Shown: positions 34,927 to 43,354 of the stretch, piece by piece
Layout: the number at the start of each line of letters is the position of its first letter
How positions within the stretch are numbered: position 1 is the first letter of the stretch
NCBI GenBank assembly: GCA_017405465.1
Contig: JAFRAJ010000049.1
Coordinates: forward strand, 1-64,000
From: Oscillospiraceae bacterium
GTDB lineage: Bacteria > Bacillota > Clostridia > Oscillospirales > Ruminococcaceae
Direction of reading: 5' to 3'
Length of the DNA stretch: 64,000 bases
Position numbers and translations under genes: made by a program
The notes under the pieces: generated by a model
Databases searched by the model: none
The model's input: the letters and a program-made list of their open reading frames with translations, nothing else
What the model was told of the DNA's origin: nothing

Positions 34927-35926
34927 TTTTCGTACACTCCTTACTTTAGTGCTCCGCTTAGTATAGTTTACGGAGAACTGATTTAAAAAATGTCTTCTTA
35001 CCGGATTGCTCCGGTTTGGAAAAAGGCGTTCCTTTTTCCGGATATTAATCCTTCCCGAAGAAAGACTCCGTGAAGGAGGCTTATGATGTAGCAGCAGAAC
35101 TGATACAGCATTGTTAACTGCAGGTAATGTTGTCAGAGAAGACGGAAACATGGTTCATATTGGTCTCTGCGTCGGACCAGCTATCCCCTCCCAGAACAAC
35201 AAAATGCCCATATGACTCCCCTGGACCGACAAGCTGACACGATTTCATCATGACCGTTGAGCCTGAACCCAGGTCATCCGGAACATGACTTATCAGATCA
35301 GTCATACGAGTCCGGGAAGCCCCGTCCATTTTGCTGCTGTTTTCACAAAGCAGTTACGCTCACTTGTCGGGCGATCCGTTTACGAGTAATGATCTCAAAA
35401 CGGACTGGATACCACGTGATGGTTCCACGCCGATCCCGACCGTAATTCGGAAGGATCTGAACGAATCAGAAACCATCATAATCCATGGAAGATGCAGTTT
35501 TCAAATAGCAAGATCAACTGTGCATTTCCCTGATGAACCCACATCTTACCGCGCAGCACCGTTTGTTTTTTCAAAATAACGGTGCGCGCGGAAGCTATTA
35601 ATTCACTACGGAACCATCGCCAGCCGGGTCTTTCGGCCTGACTTCAGATGTCCTGACGGACTACCTGACACTTTTCAGAATTGAAAGAACCTTTTTCGAT
35701 TTGTCTTTTCAGACACACGGTTTTCACCGCAGACCATATATACGCCCTTTCTTCAGATCTGCTTCATTACAGTAAGATATGCGGCATTATAAGCATCAAC
35801 TTCATATCTTATCTGATTATCTGCTGTTATCTGTCCGCTTTCGTCTTCCCTCTGAAGATCTGCATCTTCAATGACTTCAGCAACAGATTATCTCCGATTC
35901 AAGGGATAGGTCACTTAATTTGCCTG
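34927..35926. other. 1-kb gene-free stretch between araA and the sugar permease
   Basis: No recognisable protein is seen on either strand; all open frames are short and lack ribosome sites. On the minus strand it contains GGAAAAAGG/CCTTTTTCC around AACG and then CCGGA-GCAA-TCCGG (about 35000-35042), followed by a six-T run. It also holds an interrupted stem pairing GCACCGTT with AACGGTGC (about 35550-35592). Related operons usually carry the sugar-binding lipoprotein gene here or nearby; none is present. It may be a structured leader for the transporter genes or the remains of a lost gene. Confidence 0.6.
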
Positions 35927-37393
35927 TTACCTAAGCTTCCAGGCGAGATCTGCAAACATCAGATCTTTCTCGAACGCTTCGACTTTAGAATCTGCCGAGA
36001 TATGAACAAATTCAATATCCATCATCCTGGCAAGATCCTGAAGCATCTCAGGCGTTGCATCATATGAGAGAACACTGTGGTGTGCGCCGCCTGCCATCAG
36101 CCACATCTTCAAGCCTTCGTTGAGACTGGGTTTTCCTTCCCACATTACCCTGGCCGTAGGAAGATTCGGCATCTCATAGATCGGTTTTACACAATGGATG
36201 TCCTGAACGATCATGCGGAAACGTTCACCCATATCGATCATCGTAACGACAACGCCATTACCTTCATGTCCTTCAAACACCAGCCTGGCAGGATCCTCAC
36301 GGTCACCTATTCCAAGAGGATGAACCTCTATACGGGGTTTCGCTGCAGCAATAGAGGGGCAAACCTCCAGCATATGTGCGCCGAGAGCATATTCAGCTTC
36401 AGGATCGAGGTGATAAGTGTAGTCCTCCATGAAGGAAGAACCACCGTTCATACCCTCAGTCATTTTCTTAACAATGGATGTCAAAGCTGAGAGTTTCCAG
36501 TCACCTTCTGCACCGTATCCATAACCCTGAGCCATCAGATGCTGGCTTGCGATACCGGGAAGCTGTTTCATACCAACAAGATCCTGGAACGTATTAACGA
36601 AGGCTTTAGCTCCTTCACGATCCATCATCTTCTTCATGGCGATCTCTTCTCTTGCCTGATAACGCACTGTTTCAAGATCGTCAGTAGCGAGCTCATAAGT
36701 GTCTGTATATACTTTCATGAGTTCGTCGATCTCATCTTCGGTGACTTTGTTCATCTCATCGACAAGTGAACCAACCGGCCAAGTATTGACCTGCCATCCG
36801 AACTTGATCTGAGCTTCTACTTTGTCACCTTCTGTGACAGCAACTTCACGCATATTGTCTCCGAATCTCATGACTCTGAGATTTCTGCTAAAGTCGTAAG
36901 CTACTGCAGCACGCATCCAGGTACCGATCTGATCAAGTACCGGCTGATCTTTCCAGAAACCGGTGACTATCTTCTGCTGAAGTCTCATCCTGGCAATGAT
37001 AAACCCATGTTCTCTGTCGCCATGAGCTGCCTGATTCAGATTCATGAAGTCCATGTCGATCTCTTTGTCAGGAATATAGCGGTTATACTGTGTAGCAAAA
37101 TGCAGAAGGGGCTTTTGCAGTATTCTGAAAGCTTCGATCCACATCTTGGAGGGGCTGAATGTGTGGCACCATGTCACCATTCCGCAGCATCCATCGTCGA
37201 AGTTAGCTTCCTTGGCGTATTTTGTAGCTTCATCCCAAGTCTTTACGATGCCCTTGTACCTGAGTTCAAACGGAAGAGACTTAGACATAGTCTCTGCCAT
37301 CTCCTGTGCTCTCGCAGCAACGGTATCCAAGACTTCATCACCATATAGGAACTGGCTTCCTACCACGAACCAGAAATATTTTTTATTATCCAT
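35927..37393 (-). CDS. araA: L-arabinose isomerase
   Basis: 488 residues, the normal length. The N-terminus is FWFVVGSQFLYGDEVLDTV, followed by GCCGMVTWCHTFSPSKMWI, PLLHFATQYN and the metal-binding region GDGEGDWK-like (YGAEGDWKLSAL) with GSSFMEDYTYHL. It converts L-arabinose to L-ribulose in the cytosol with Mn2+. It lies 19 bases after araB and under the same promoter. An L-ribulose-5-phosphate 4-epimerase (araD) is expected for the pathway but is not in this window. Confidence 0.95.
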   Translation of the reverse strand: MDNKKYFWFVVGSQFLYGDEVLDTVAARAQEMAETMSKSLPFELRYKGIVKTWDEATKYAKEANFDDGCCGMVTWCHTFSPSKMWIEAFRILQKPLLHFATQYNRYIPDKEIDMDFMNLNQAAHGDREHGFIIARMRLQQKIVTGFWKDQPVLDQIGTWMRAAVAYDFSRNLRVMRFGDNMREVAVTEGDKVEAQIKFGWQVNTWPVGSLVDEMNKVTEDEIDELMKVYTDTYELATDDLETVRYQAREEIAMKKMMDREGAKAFVNTFQDLVGMKQLPGIASQHLMAQGYGYGAEGDWKLSALTSIVKKMTEGMNGGSSFMEDYTYHLDPEAEYALGAHMLEVCPSIAAAKPRIEVHPLGIGDREDPARLVFEGHEGNGVVVTMIDMGERFRMIVQDIHCVKPIYEMPNLPTARVMWEGKPSLNEGLKMWLMAGGAHHSVLSYDATPEMLQDLARMMDIEFVHISADSKVEAFEKDLMFADLAWKLR

Positions 37394-37412
37394 TAAAAAT
37401 TCTCCTGGATTA

Positions 37413-38993
37413 TTATCCTAGTACATCAGCAGCAAGATTTTCTGCAGGAAGCAGCTTGCAGTATGTCTCGATATATTTCTTGAATCCTTCAACGTCCTCT
37501 GTGGCAGGATTCACTGATTTCACATTGGATGTCGCGAAGACTTTATTATTGAGGTATTCTCCGAGTGTCTCGCCTACTTCCTTGCGGATCATGTACTGAG
37601 CAAGGATCGCCATTCCCCAAGGACCGCCTTCTCCTGCAGTGCTCATTACAGAGATCGGTACATTAAGTCCACCGGAAAGAAGTCTCTGACCAGCATCCGT
37701 TGTCTTGAAGAGTCCGCCGTGTCCGAACATCTTGTCAATCTTGACGCCTTCGTCATCAAGTATCCTCATACCGACGGCAAGAGTTGAGAATGCAGAGAAT
37801 ATGAGAGCTCTGCACACGTTCTGCAGACTGAAATCGGAATCTACTCTTCTGAACAGAGCAGGTGTGCCCTTATCTGAACCGACTACCGGTTCACCGGAGA
37901 AGTAGTTGAAGAAGAACAGTCCGCCGGCATCTTTCTCTCCTTCAAGAGAGGAACTGAACACTGCCTGATAAAGATCATTGAGAGACACCTCAACACCAAG
38001 CCTGTCAAACATGCCCTTGAACAGTCTGATCCACTCGTCTATCTCTGTTGAACAGGTATTGCAGTGAACCATTGCAACAGGTTTTCCGTCAGGAGTGGTA
38101 ACCATATCGATCTCTGGATGGACAGCTTTAAGAGGATTCTCAAGAACCGTCATTGCGAATATGGATGTACCAGCGGAAATATTGCCTGTACGTTCAGAAA
38201 CACTGTTTGTAGCAACCATTCCAGTTCCCGCGTCACCTTCTGGCGGACAGAACGGGATTCCGGGCTTGAGTTCGCCAGTCGGATCAAGAAGAAGTGCACC
38301 TTCAGCCGTCAGAAGACCAGCATTGTCACCTGCTGTCAGGATCTCAGGGAAAATATCCTTTATCGTGTAAGGAAGATCATTCTTCTTAAGAAGATCATTG
38401 AACTTCTTTTCCATCTCGGCGTCGAATCTCATCGTGCTTGAATCAATTGGGAACATTCCCGAAGCATCACCGAGTCCAAGAACTTTCTTACCTGTCAGTT
38501 TCCAATGTACATATCCAGCAGGAGTCGTCATAAATTTGATCTGATCTACGCGCTCCTCTTTGTTCAGGATTGCCTGATAAAGATGGGAAACGCTCCATCT
38601 CTGCGGAACATTGAAATTAAACAGCGCTGTAAGTTCTTCTGCAGCGGGACCTGTCGTAGTATTTCTCCAGGTCCTGAAAGGCGCTACCAATTCATCATTT
38701 CCGTCAAATGCAAGATAACCGTGCATCATAGCACTGACGCCAATAGCTGCGATATTTCTAAGATCCTGTCCGTATTTTTCCTTGAAGTCTCTCTTCAGGT
38801 CAGAAAATGCATCCTGCATCCCTTCCCAGAAATCTTCAAGATGATATGTCCAATAACCGCCTTCAAAACGGTTTTCCCAGTCGTGAACACCGTTTGCGAT
38901 CGGTTCCTGATTGTCATCGATCAATACTGCTTTTATACGTGTTGAACCAAACTCAACGCCCATATAAAGCTTGTCAAATGTTCTGTCCGTCAT
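37413..38993 (-). CDS. araB: L-ribulokinase-type FGGY sugar kinase
   Basis: 526 residues from the ATG at 38993 (MTDRTFDKLY), with GAGG five bases upstream. The FGGY fold is shown by YMGVEFGSTRIKAVLID for ATP binding, AIGVSAMMHGYLAFD, the FRTWRNTTTG sugar-site region and FGHGGLFKTTDAGQRLLSGGLN near the C-terminus. Being first in the operon with araA, it most likely phosphorylates L-ribulose. By sequence alone a xylulokinase-like activity cannot be excluded; the context decides. Confidence 0.85.
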   Translation of the reverse strand: MTDRTFDKLYMGVEFGSTRIKAVLIDDNQEPIANGVHDWENRFEGGYWTYHLEDFWEGMQDAFSDLKRDFKEKYGQDLRNIAAIGVSAMMHGYLAFDGNDELVAPFRTWRNTTTGPAAEELTALFNFNVPQRWSVSHLYQAILNKEERVDQIKFMTTPAGYVHWKLTGKKVLGLGDASGMFPIDSSTMRFDAEMEKKFNDLLKKNDLPYTIKDIFPEILTAGDNAGLLTAEGALLLDPTGELKPGIPFCPPEGDAGTGMVATNSVSERTGNISAGTSIFAMTVLENPLKAVHPEIDMVTTPDGKPVAMVHCNTCSTEIDEWIRLFKGMFDRLGVEVSLNDLYQAVFSSSLEGEKDAGGLFFFNYFSGEPVVGSDKGTPALFRRVDSDFSLQNVCRALIFSAFSTLAVGMRILDDEGVKIDKMFGHGGLFKTTDAGQRLLSGGLNVPISVMSTAGEGGPWGMAILAQYMIRKEVGETLGEYLNNKVFATSNVKSVNPATEDVEGFKKYIETYCKLLPAENLAADVLG

Positions 38994-39008
38994 ACTCACC
39001 TCATTTTC

Positions 39009-39027
39009 AATACAAATTAGTTGTATT
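39009..39027. promoter_or_regulatory. Putative AraR operator downstream of the araB start site
   Basis: Inverted repeat AATACAA-ATTAG-TTGTATT, perfect over 7+7 bases, located between the predicted transcription start and the araB ribosome site. A repressor here would block early elongation. Confidence 0.65.
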
Positions 39028-39079
39028 TGTTTTATCCAATTATATAAGATGACCGAAATATTCCTCTCGGACTACACAA

Positions 39080-39108
39080 ATCATAGCAATATCACTGTGA
39101 TTATGCAA
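39080..39108 (-). promoter_or_regulatory. Predicted araB promoter
   Basis: -35 TTGCAT (39103-39108) and -10 TATGAT (39080-39085) on the minus strand with a 17-base spacer. It lies between the two AATACAA-type operators. Confidence 0.55.
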
Positions 39109-39148
39109 CGCAAAAAGAACGTCGCGATTACAATTTCGGCCATTTCAA

Positions 39149-39170
39149 CAATACAACTTTTCTTGTATTG
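39149..39170. promoter_or_regulatory. Putative AraR operator upstream of the araB promoter
   Basis: Inverted repeat CAATACAA-CTTTTC-TTGTATTG, perfect over 8+8 bases. Its half-site is the same as that of the operator at 39009-39027; the two centres are about 141 bases apart with the promoter between them. Confidence 0.65.
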
Positions 39171-39250
39171 TGGATTTATACATTTTTAATTTTGACACCT
39201 TTTCCATCGTCCTAATTCACAATGGATTTGTATCGTTTTTTTCTCAAATT

Positions 39251-39279
39251 TTGTTCTTGTTATATATAACAAATAATAA
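39251..39279 (+). promoter_or_regulatory. Predicted araR promoter with a palindrome filling the spacer
   Basis: -35 TTGTTC (39251-39256), -10 TAATAA (39274-39279), 17-base spacer. The spacer holds the perfect 16-bp palindrome TTGTTATATATAACAA (39257-39272). It may be an autoregulatory operator, though its half-site differs from TTGTATT. Confidence 0.5.
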
Positions 39280-39326
39280 TAATATGTATTCATTATGACT
39301 CATTATTTCAGTACAAGGTGATTGTT

Positions 39327-40361
39327 ATGGCTAAGAATCCGAAGTACCTTCAGGTAGCAAATGATCTAAAGGAAAAACTGTCAACCTACGTATATGATCA
39401 GAAACTTCCGACAGAGGCTGAACTCGTCCGTACTTATAATGTCAGCCGTCAGACAATCCGTGTATGTCTGGATATTCTTCGTGAGGAGAATATTATCCGA
39501 AGCGTTCAGGGAAGCGGGTCATATTACATCGGGAAAAAGTCCGTACATGAAAAAACGATGAGGATCGGCGTCATTACGACATATATAAGCGACTACATAT
39601 TTCCTTCTATCCTGAGAAGCATCGAAGAGATATTTTCTGTAAGCTCTTATTCTTTGATGCTGAATGCGACGAACAACAGTATTTCTACTGAAAATCAGAT
39701 CCTCTCTGCTTTCAACATTAATTCTATCGACGGTCTTATCGTAGAAGGTACTAAAACAGCACTTCCAAGCCCTAATGCATCTTTTTATTACAGGCTCGCC
39801 TGTTCTAACATTCCGATTGTTTTCATAAACGGTTACTACAGTAACCTTAAACATGAGAACATCATTCATGTCGTTACTGATGACCACGAAGGCGGCTGTA
39901 TTGTTACAGAACATCTTATAGATCAGGGTCATACATCTATAGGCAGCATTTTTAAAAGCGACGACATTCAGGGCATCAGCCGGTATTCCGGTTATATTGA
40001 TACTCTTGCACGCAGGAATGTCCCGATGGAAGACATCAATGTGATATGGTATACGACTGAGTCTAGAGATACAGCCATAGATATTTCCAATCCCAATCTG
40101 ATGAGCATGATCAACAGATGCAGTGCAATAGTCTGTTACAACGATCAGATTGCTGTAAAACTTTGCTCCATACTTAAGGAAGTTCCTAATTCCGTCAGAT
40201 CAATCGGCAGTTTTGACAACAACCTAATGCCTGATCTCAACGGTATGGATTTCTTCTCTGTAAAACACCCAATGGAAGAACTGGGTTCTATAGCATCCAG
40301 GAAACTGCTCAATATGCTCAACGGAGAAAAAGAACAGTCAGTAGCTCTTGCCTGGCACTAG
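39327..40361 (+). CDS. araR: AraR-type repressor (GntR DNA-binding head, LacI-like sugar-binding body)
   Basis: 344 residues from the ATG at 39327, preceded by AAGGTGA. Residues 1-70 form a GntR winged helix (YLQVANDLKEKLSTYVYDQKLPTEAELVRTYNVSRQTIR). The rest resembles a LacI/RbsB periplasmic-binding fold with MRIGVITTYISDYIFPSIL and HEGGCIVTEHLIDQGHTSIG. This arrangement is that of Bacillus AraR, which releases DNA on binding L-arabinose. It is divergent from araBA, with matching inverted repeats between. The C-terminus (QSVALAWH) stops about ten residues short of the usual E-L-x-x-R-E-S end, and the terminator overlaps the last codons. DNA here is more AT-rich than in the esterase genes. 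Confidence 0.9.
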   Translation: MAKNPKYLQVANDLKEKLSTYVYDQKLPTEAELVRTYNVSRQTIRVCLDILREENIIRSVQGSGSYYIGKKSVHEKTMRIGVITTYISDYIFPSILRSIEEIFSVSSYSLMLNATNNSISTENQILSAFNINSIDGLIVEGTKTALPSPNASFYYRLACSNIPIVFINGYYSNLKHENIIHVVTDDHEGGCIVTEHLIDQGHTSIGSIFKSDDIQGISRYSGYIDTLARRNVPMEDINVIWYTTESRDTAIDISNPNLMSMINRCSAIVCYNDQIAVKLCSILKEVPNSVRSIGSFDNNLMPDLNGMDFFSVKHPMEELGSIASRKLLNMLNGEKEQSVALAWH

Positions 40362-40384
40362 AAAACGCCAGGCAGTACTTTTTA
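40350..40384 (+). terminator. Terminator overlapping the end of araR
   Basis: Stem GCCTGGC (40350-40356) with GCCAGGC (40367-40373), 10-nt loop, then AGTACTTTTT. The 5' arm lies inside the coding region. Confidence 0.75.
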
Positions 40385-40462
40385 CAATTCATTGACCGTT
40401 CGATAATAAAATGGTACTTATTATTTAAATAATTACTATTTAAAATGAAAGGAATTAAAGTC

Positions 40463-41326
40463 ATGAGCATGATGCGAATCAATTACCGCAGCGAAATACT
40501 CGGCCGGTATGTAGACGTTACAGTCGTGTATCCCACTGACAGACTTACGATCCACGAACCCGGTGACAGAGTCGTAGCGAACCCCGCAGATGTAAAACCT
40601 CTCGCAACTTATGTGCCAGGCATGAAATTTCAGACTATATATCTAATGCACGGCGGCGGAGATGATGACACCCTGACATACCGTTACACTAACGCTGAAC
40701 GTTTTGCACAGGATCACTATGTGATGCTTGTCACCCCAAATATCGTTCACAGTTACGGTATTGATACTGCATACGGGGTAAAGTATCAGTCATTTCTTGC
40801 TGAAGAACTCCCTCTTGTCATACAGACTCTATTCGCCTCCTCTCCCAATCGCGAAGATAATTTCATCATGGGTTACGCAATGGGCGGTAACGTAGCTTTA
40901 GGTACTGCCCTTCTTCATCCCGAGCTCTTCCAGACTTGTGTTGATATGTCCGGTGGAATCGGAATGACTCTTGATACAGAGGCACTTAAGAAAGAACTGG
41001 ACTCCGAGCATTTCAGAAACGGTTTGTATCGAACAACATTCGGAGCCCCTGAGGATCAGGATACAGCCGCGCACAACCTCTATAATGCTGTAAAGAAAAA
41101 CATCTCAGAGGGCAAGAAACTGACAGATCTGCATATCGTATGCGGAAGCAATGAGTTTATTAAGGCGCGAGTCGAAAACGATGTCAGAATTCTCGGTGAG
41201 CTTGGTTATCCGGTGAATTACATAGTTGCAGAAGGATACGATCACAGCTTCCCTCTGTGGGAAGACTATATTCCCTACGCTATGGATAATCTCCTTCCTC
41301 TCAAGAATGCTCCGATATATCCGTAA
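40463..41326 (+). CDS. Esterase-D-like alpha/beta hydrolase lacking the nucleophile serine
   Basis: 287 residues from the ATG at 40463, chosen with AAAGGA nine bases upstream. The fold of the esterase D/EstA family is clear: LMHGGGDDD (62-69), and EGYDHSFPLWEDY with the catalytic His261. The nucleophile elbow GxSMGG is GYAMGG, with Ala139 in place of Ser. The frame is intact and otherwise well conserved, so the change looks fixed rather than the start of decay. It may bind acyl-sugars without cleaving them or act structurally. It follows araR on the same strand, with a weak promoter candidate (TTGACC, 40392-40397) between. Confidence 0.82.
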   Translation: MSMMRINYRSEILGRYVDVTVVYPTDRLTIHEPGDRVVANPADVKPLATYVPGMKFQTIYLMHGGGDDDTLTYRYTNAERFAQDHYVMLVTPNIVHSYGIDTAYGVKYQSFLAEELPLVIQTLFASSPNREDNFIMGYAMGGNVALGTALLHPELFQTCVDMSGGIGMTLDTEALKKELDSEHFRNGLYRTTFGAPEDQDTAAHNLYNAVKKNISEGKKLTDLHIVCGSNEFIKARVENDVRILGELGYPVNYIVAEGYDHSFPLWEDYIPYAMDNLLPLKNAPIYP

Positions 41327-41360
41327 CCGTCTTTATCTGACATTTTTCAAACATAATATT

Positions 41361-41395
41361 AAAAGGGTTTTCCGCAGCCTGCGGAAAACCCTTTT
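41361..41395. terminator. Bidirectional terminator between the pseudo-esterase and potD
   Basis: A perfect 15-bp stem (AAAAGGGTTTTCCGC with GCGGAAAACCCTTTT) with a 5-nt loop. A/T ends on both sides give each strand a T-tract. Confidence 0.85.
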
Positions 41396-41423
41396 ACGTT
41401 TAACTACATTATTAGTCTTCAGT

Positions 41424-42527
41424 TTAGTTGATCTTTACCTTTTCCCAGAGAGTATTGATATAGTCCAGCAGATCTGCGGGAAGATTCCTGTATGCATACT
41501 TATTGTACTGCTCTGCGAAGTTATCAATGGGAGGATAAAGAATATCTATTGTCTCTTCTCCGAGATCTTCCAGATACTCTTCGTCTGTATAGACCACTTC
41601 ATAAGGAGAAGCATAGTATGTATATTCAGCATTCGCGACTGCAGCGTCTCTAGACATCATAAAGTTAATAAAACTTTCAGCAAGTTCCTTATTCTCAGTG
41701 CCCTTGAGTATTACCATAGCATCCACGTAATAGTTTGTCGGATCAGGATAGTAGAAACGCAGATCGACATTATCACTCTGAGCATCGAGCATGGTGAAAT
41801 AGTCACCCGCATAATAAGATCCTACTTTTGCTTCACCTGTTTCCATAAGGTTGTATATCTCATCCATTACAAGACTGTATACGAGAGGATACTGCGCTTT
41901 GAGCTCTTCTGCAGCCCTGTCCCAATCAGCCTTGTCTGTGGTGTTGACATCAATGCCGAGTTTATACATTGCTGTACCGAAGGCATCCCTGGGGTTGTTA
42001 TACTGCAGGATACCTCCTGAATACTTGGAATCCCAGAGAATATCCCAGCCTTCAGCATCGGCTTCATCCACTTGTTTAGCATCATAGATGATTCCTACAA
42101 TTCCATAAGTATAAGGAACAGAGTATTCATTGGTGGGATCGTAGTAGAGGCCCTTAAATGAGTCGTTTAGTGTTGAGTAGTTGGGTATATTGGAAAAATC
42201 GATCTTCTCCAGCATTCCTTCCTTTATCATCCTGGCGATCATGTAATCTGAAGGGATAGCAATATCGTAACTGACAGCGCCAGCTGAAATCTTGGAATAC
42301 ATGTCTTCGTTGGAGTTGAAAGTATCATAGATGACACGGACTTTCTTACCATACTCCTTCTGATACCATTTCTCGAATTCCTTAACTGTGTAATAGCTTC
42401 CTTCCGCACCTTCAGAGATATACTCGCCCCAGTTATATACCTTCAGGGTGAGAGTCTCTCCGCCGCAGGATGAAAGCATCACGCACAGCGCGGCGCAGAT
42501 TAGAATGACTGATAAGATCTTTTTCAT
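41424..42527 (-). CDS. potD: Spermidine/putrescine-binding lipoprotein PotD
   Basis: 367 residues. The signal peptide ends in the lipobox LSSC, with Cys21 as the lipidated residue. The mature protein shows the PotD/PotF pattern: LKVYNWGEYI at the start, YDIAIPSDYMIARMIKEGMLEKID, VPYTYGIVGIIYD and the WDILWDSKYSGGI segment. It captures polyamines outside the membrane and delivers them to PotBC. It is the last gene of potABCD; its start overlaps the end of potC by 4 bases. Confidence 0.93.
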   Translation of the reverse strand: MKKILSVILICAALCVMLSSCGGETLTLKVYNWGEYISEGAEGSYYTVKEFEKWYQKEYGKKVRVIYDTFNSNEDMYSKISAGAVSYDIAIPSDYMIARMIKEGMLEKIDFSNIPNYSTLNDSFKGLYYDPTNEYSVPYTYGIVGIIYDAKQVDEADAEGWDILWDSKYSGGILQYNNPRDAFGTAMYKLGIDVNTTDKADWDRAAEELKAQYPLVYSLVMDEIYNLMETGEAKVGSYYAGDYFTMLDAQSDNVDLRFYYPDPTNYYVDAMVILKGTENKELAESFINFMMSRDAAVANAEYTYYASPYEVVYTDEEYLEDLGEETIDILYPPIDNFAEQYNKYAYRNLPADLLDYINTLWEKVKIN

Positions 42528-43354
42528 GTTTTATTTGCCTTTCTCTGTTCTTTTCTTTTTCTTCTGTTTTCACTTGCATCTTCATCAGTCAGATTGCTGA
42601 TAAGAAGCAGCGTCAGTATCACGAAGAAGATGATGGTCGCCAATGCATACATCTTCGGTGTAACAGTCTTTTTCGTCATGTTGTAGATCCTTACCGGCAG
42701 AGTCTGGAATCCGGCGCCGGATGTAAAATAACTTATGACGAAGTCATCAAGACTCATGGTGAAAGCCATGATAGCTCCTGTGATTATACCAGGCATTATC
42801 TCAGGTATCGTTACTTTGAAAAATGCTCTGGTTGGCGTGCATCCAAGATCCTGTGCAGCTTCAGGCAGACTTGAGTCCATCTGTCTCAGTTTAGGGAGCA
42901 CCTGCAGTATCACGTAAGGCAGACAGAAAGTCACATGCGAGATGAGGATAGTTGTGAAACTCAGTGAATCGGCTCTTCCGAACATCCTTCCGAAGAACAC
43001 GAACATCAACATGAGTGAAATGCCTGTAATGATATCGGGGTTGGTCATCGGTATGTCGGTGACCATATTGATAGTGTTCTTTATCCACTTATTTCTGAGC
43101 CTGTTGATGCCTACTGCAGCAGCAGTACCCATAACAGTGCTGATTCCAGTAGCTGCAAGAGCCAGGATCAGGGTGTTGCGTACACTCTCGAGTGTGGAGG
43201 AATCGATCATGAGTTCTTTATACCATCTGAAAGAAAATCCTGAAAACACTGAGAGACTCTTCGCATCATTGAATGAAAAGACAACGAGAATCGCTATAGG
43301 AGCAAACAGGAATATGAGTATCAGCGCAGTGAATACTTTCTGAGCTGCTTTCAT
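42524..43354 (-). CDS. potC: Polyamine ABC transporter permease PotC
   Basis: 276 residues, six membrane segments. The ABC permease EAA loop is LPEAAQDLGCTPTRAFFKVTIPEIMPGI, followed by the PotC-type TMSLDDFVISYFTSG. With PotB it forms the channel. The C-terminal tail is very basic (ENRRKRKEQRKANK), probably cytosolic. It overlaps potB by 4 bases and potD by 4 bases. Confidence 0.92.
   Translation of the reverse strand: MKAAQKVFTALILIFLFAPIAILVVFSFNDAKSLSVFSGFSFRWYKELMIDSSTLESVRNTLILALAATGISTVMGTAAAVGINRLRNKWIKNTINMVTDIPMTNPDIITGISLMLMFVFFGRMFGRADSLSFTTILISHVTFCLPYVILQVLPKLRQMDSSLPEAAQDLGCTPTRAFFKVTIPEIMPGIITGAIMAFTMSLDDFVISYFTSGAGFQTLPVRIYNMTKKTVTPKMYALATIIFFVILTLLLISNLTDEDASENRRKRKEQRKANKT

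Noticed and set aside
34985-35045. Tandem hairpins before the permease considered as the araA terminator
   Set aside because: They lie about 900 bases from the araA stop, and the six-T run is separated from the last stem by about ten bases, so a plain terminator for araA is unlikely.
35114-35329. Possible 71-residue minus-strand gene in the 1-kb gap
   Set aside because: No ribosome site, no family resemblance and no match to a sugar-binding protein; too short to call.
35331-35579. Possible 82-residue plus-strand gene in the 1-kb gap
   Set aside because: It starts without a ribosome site and has no recognisable domain; the strand is opposite to the operon.
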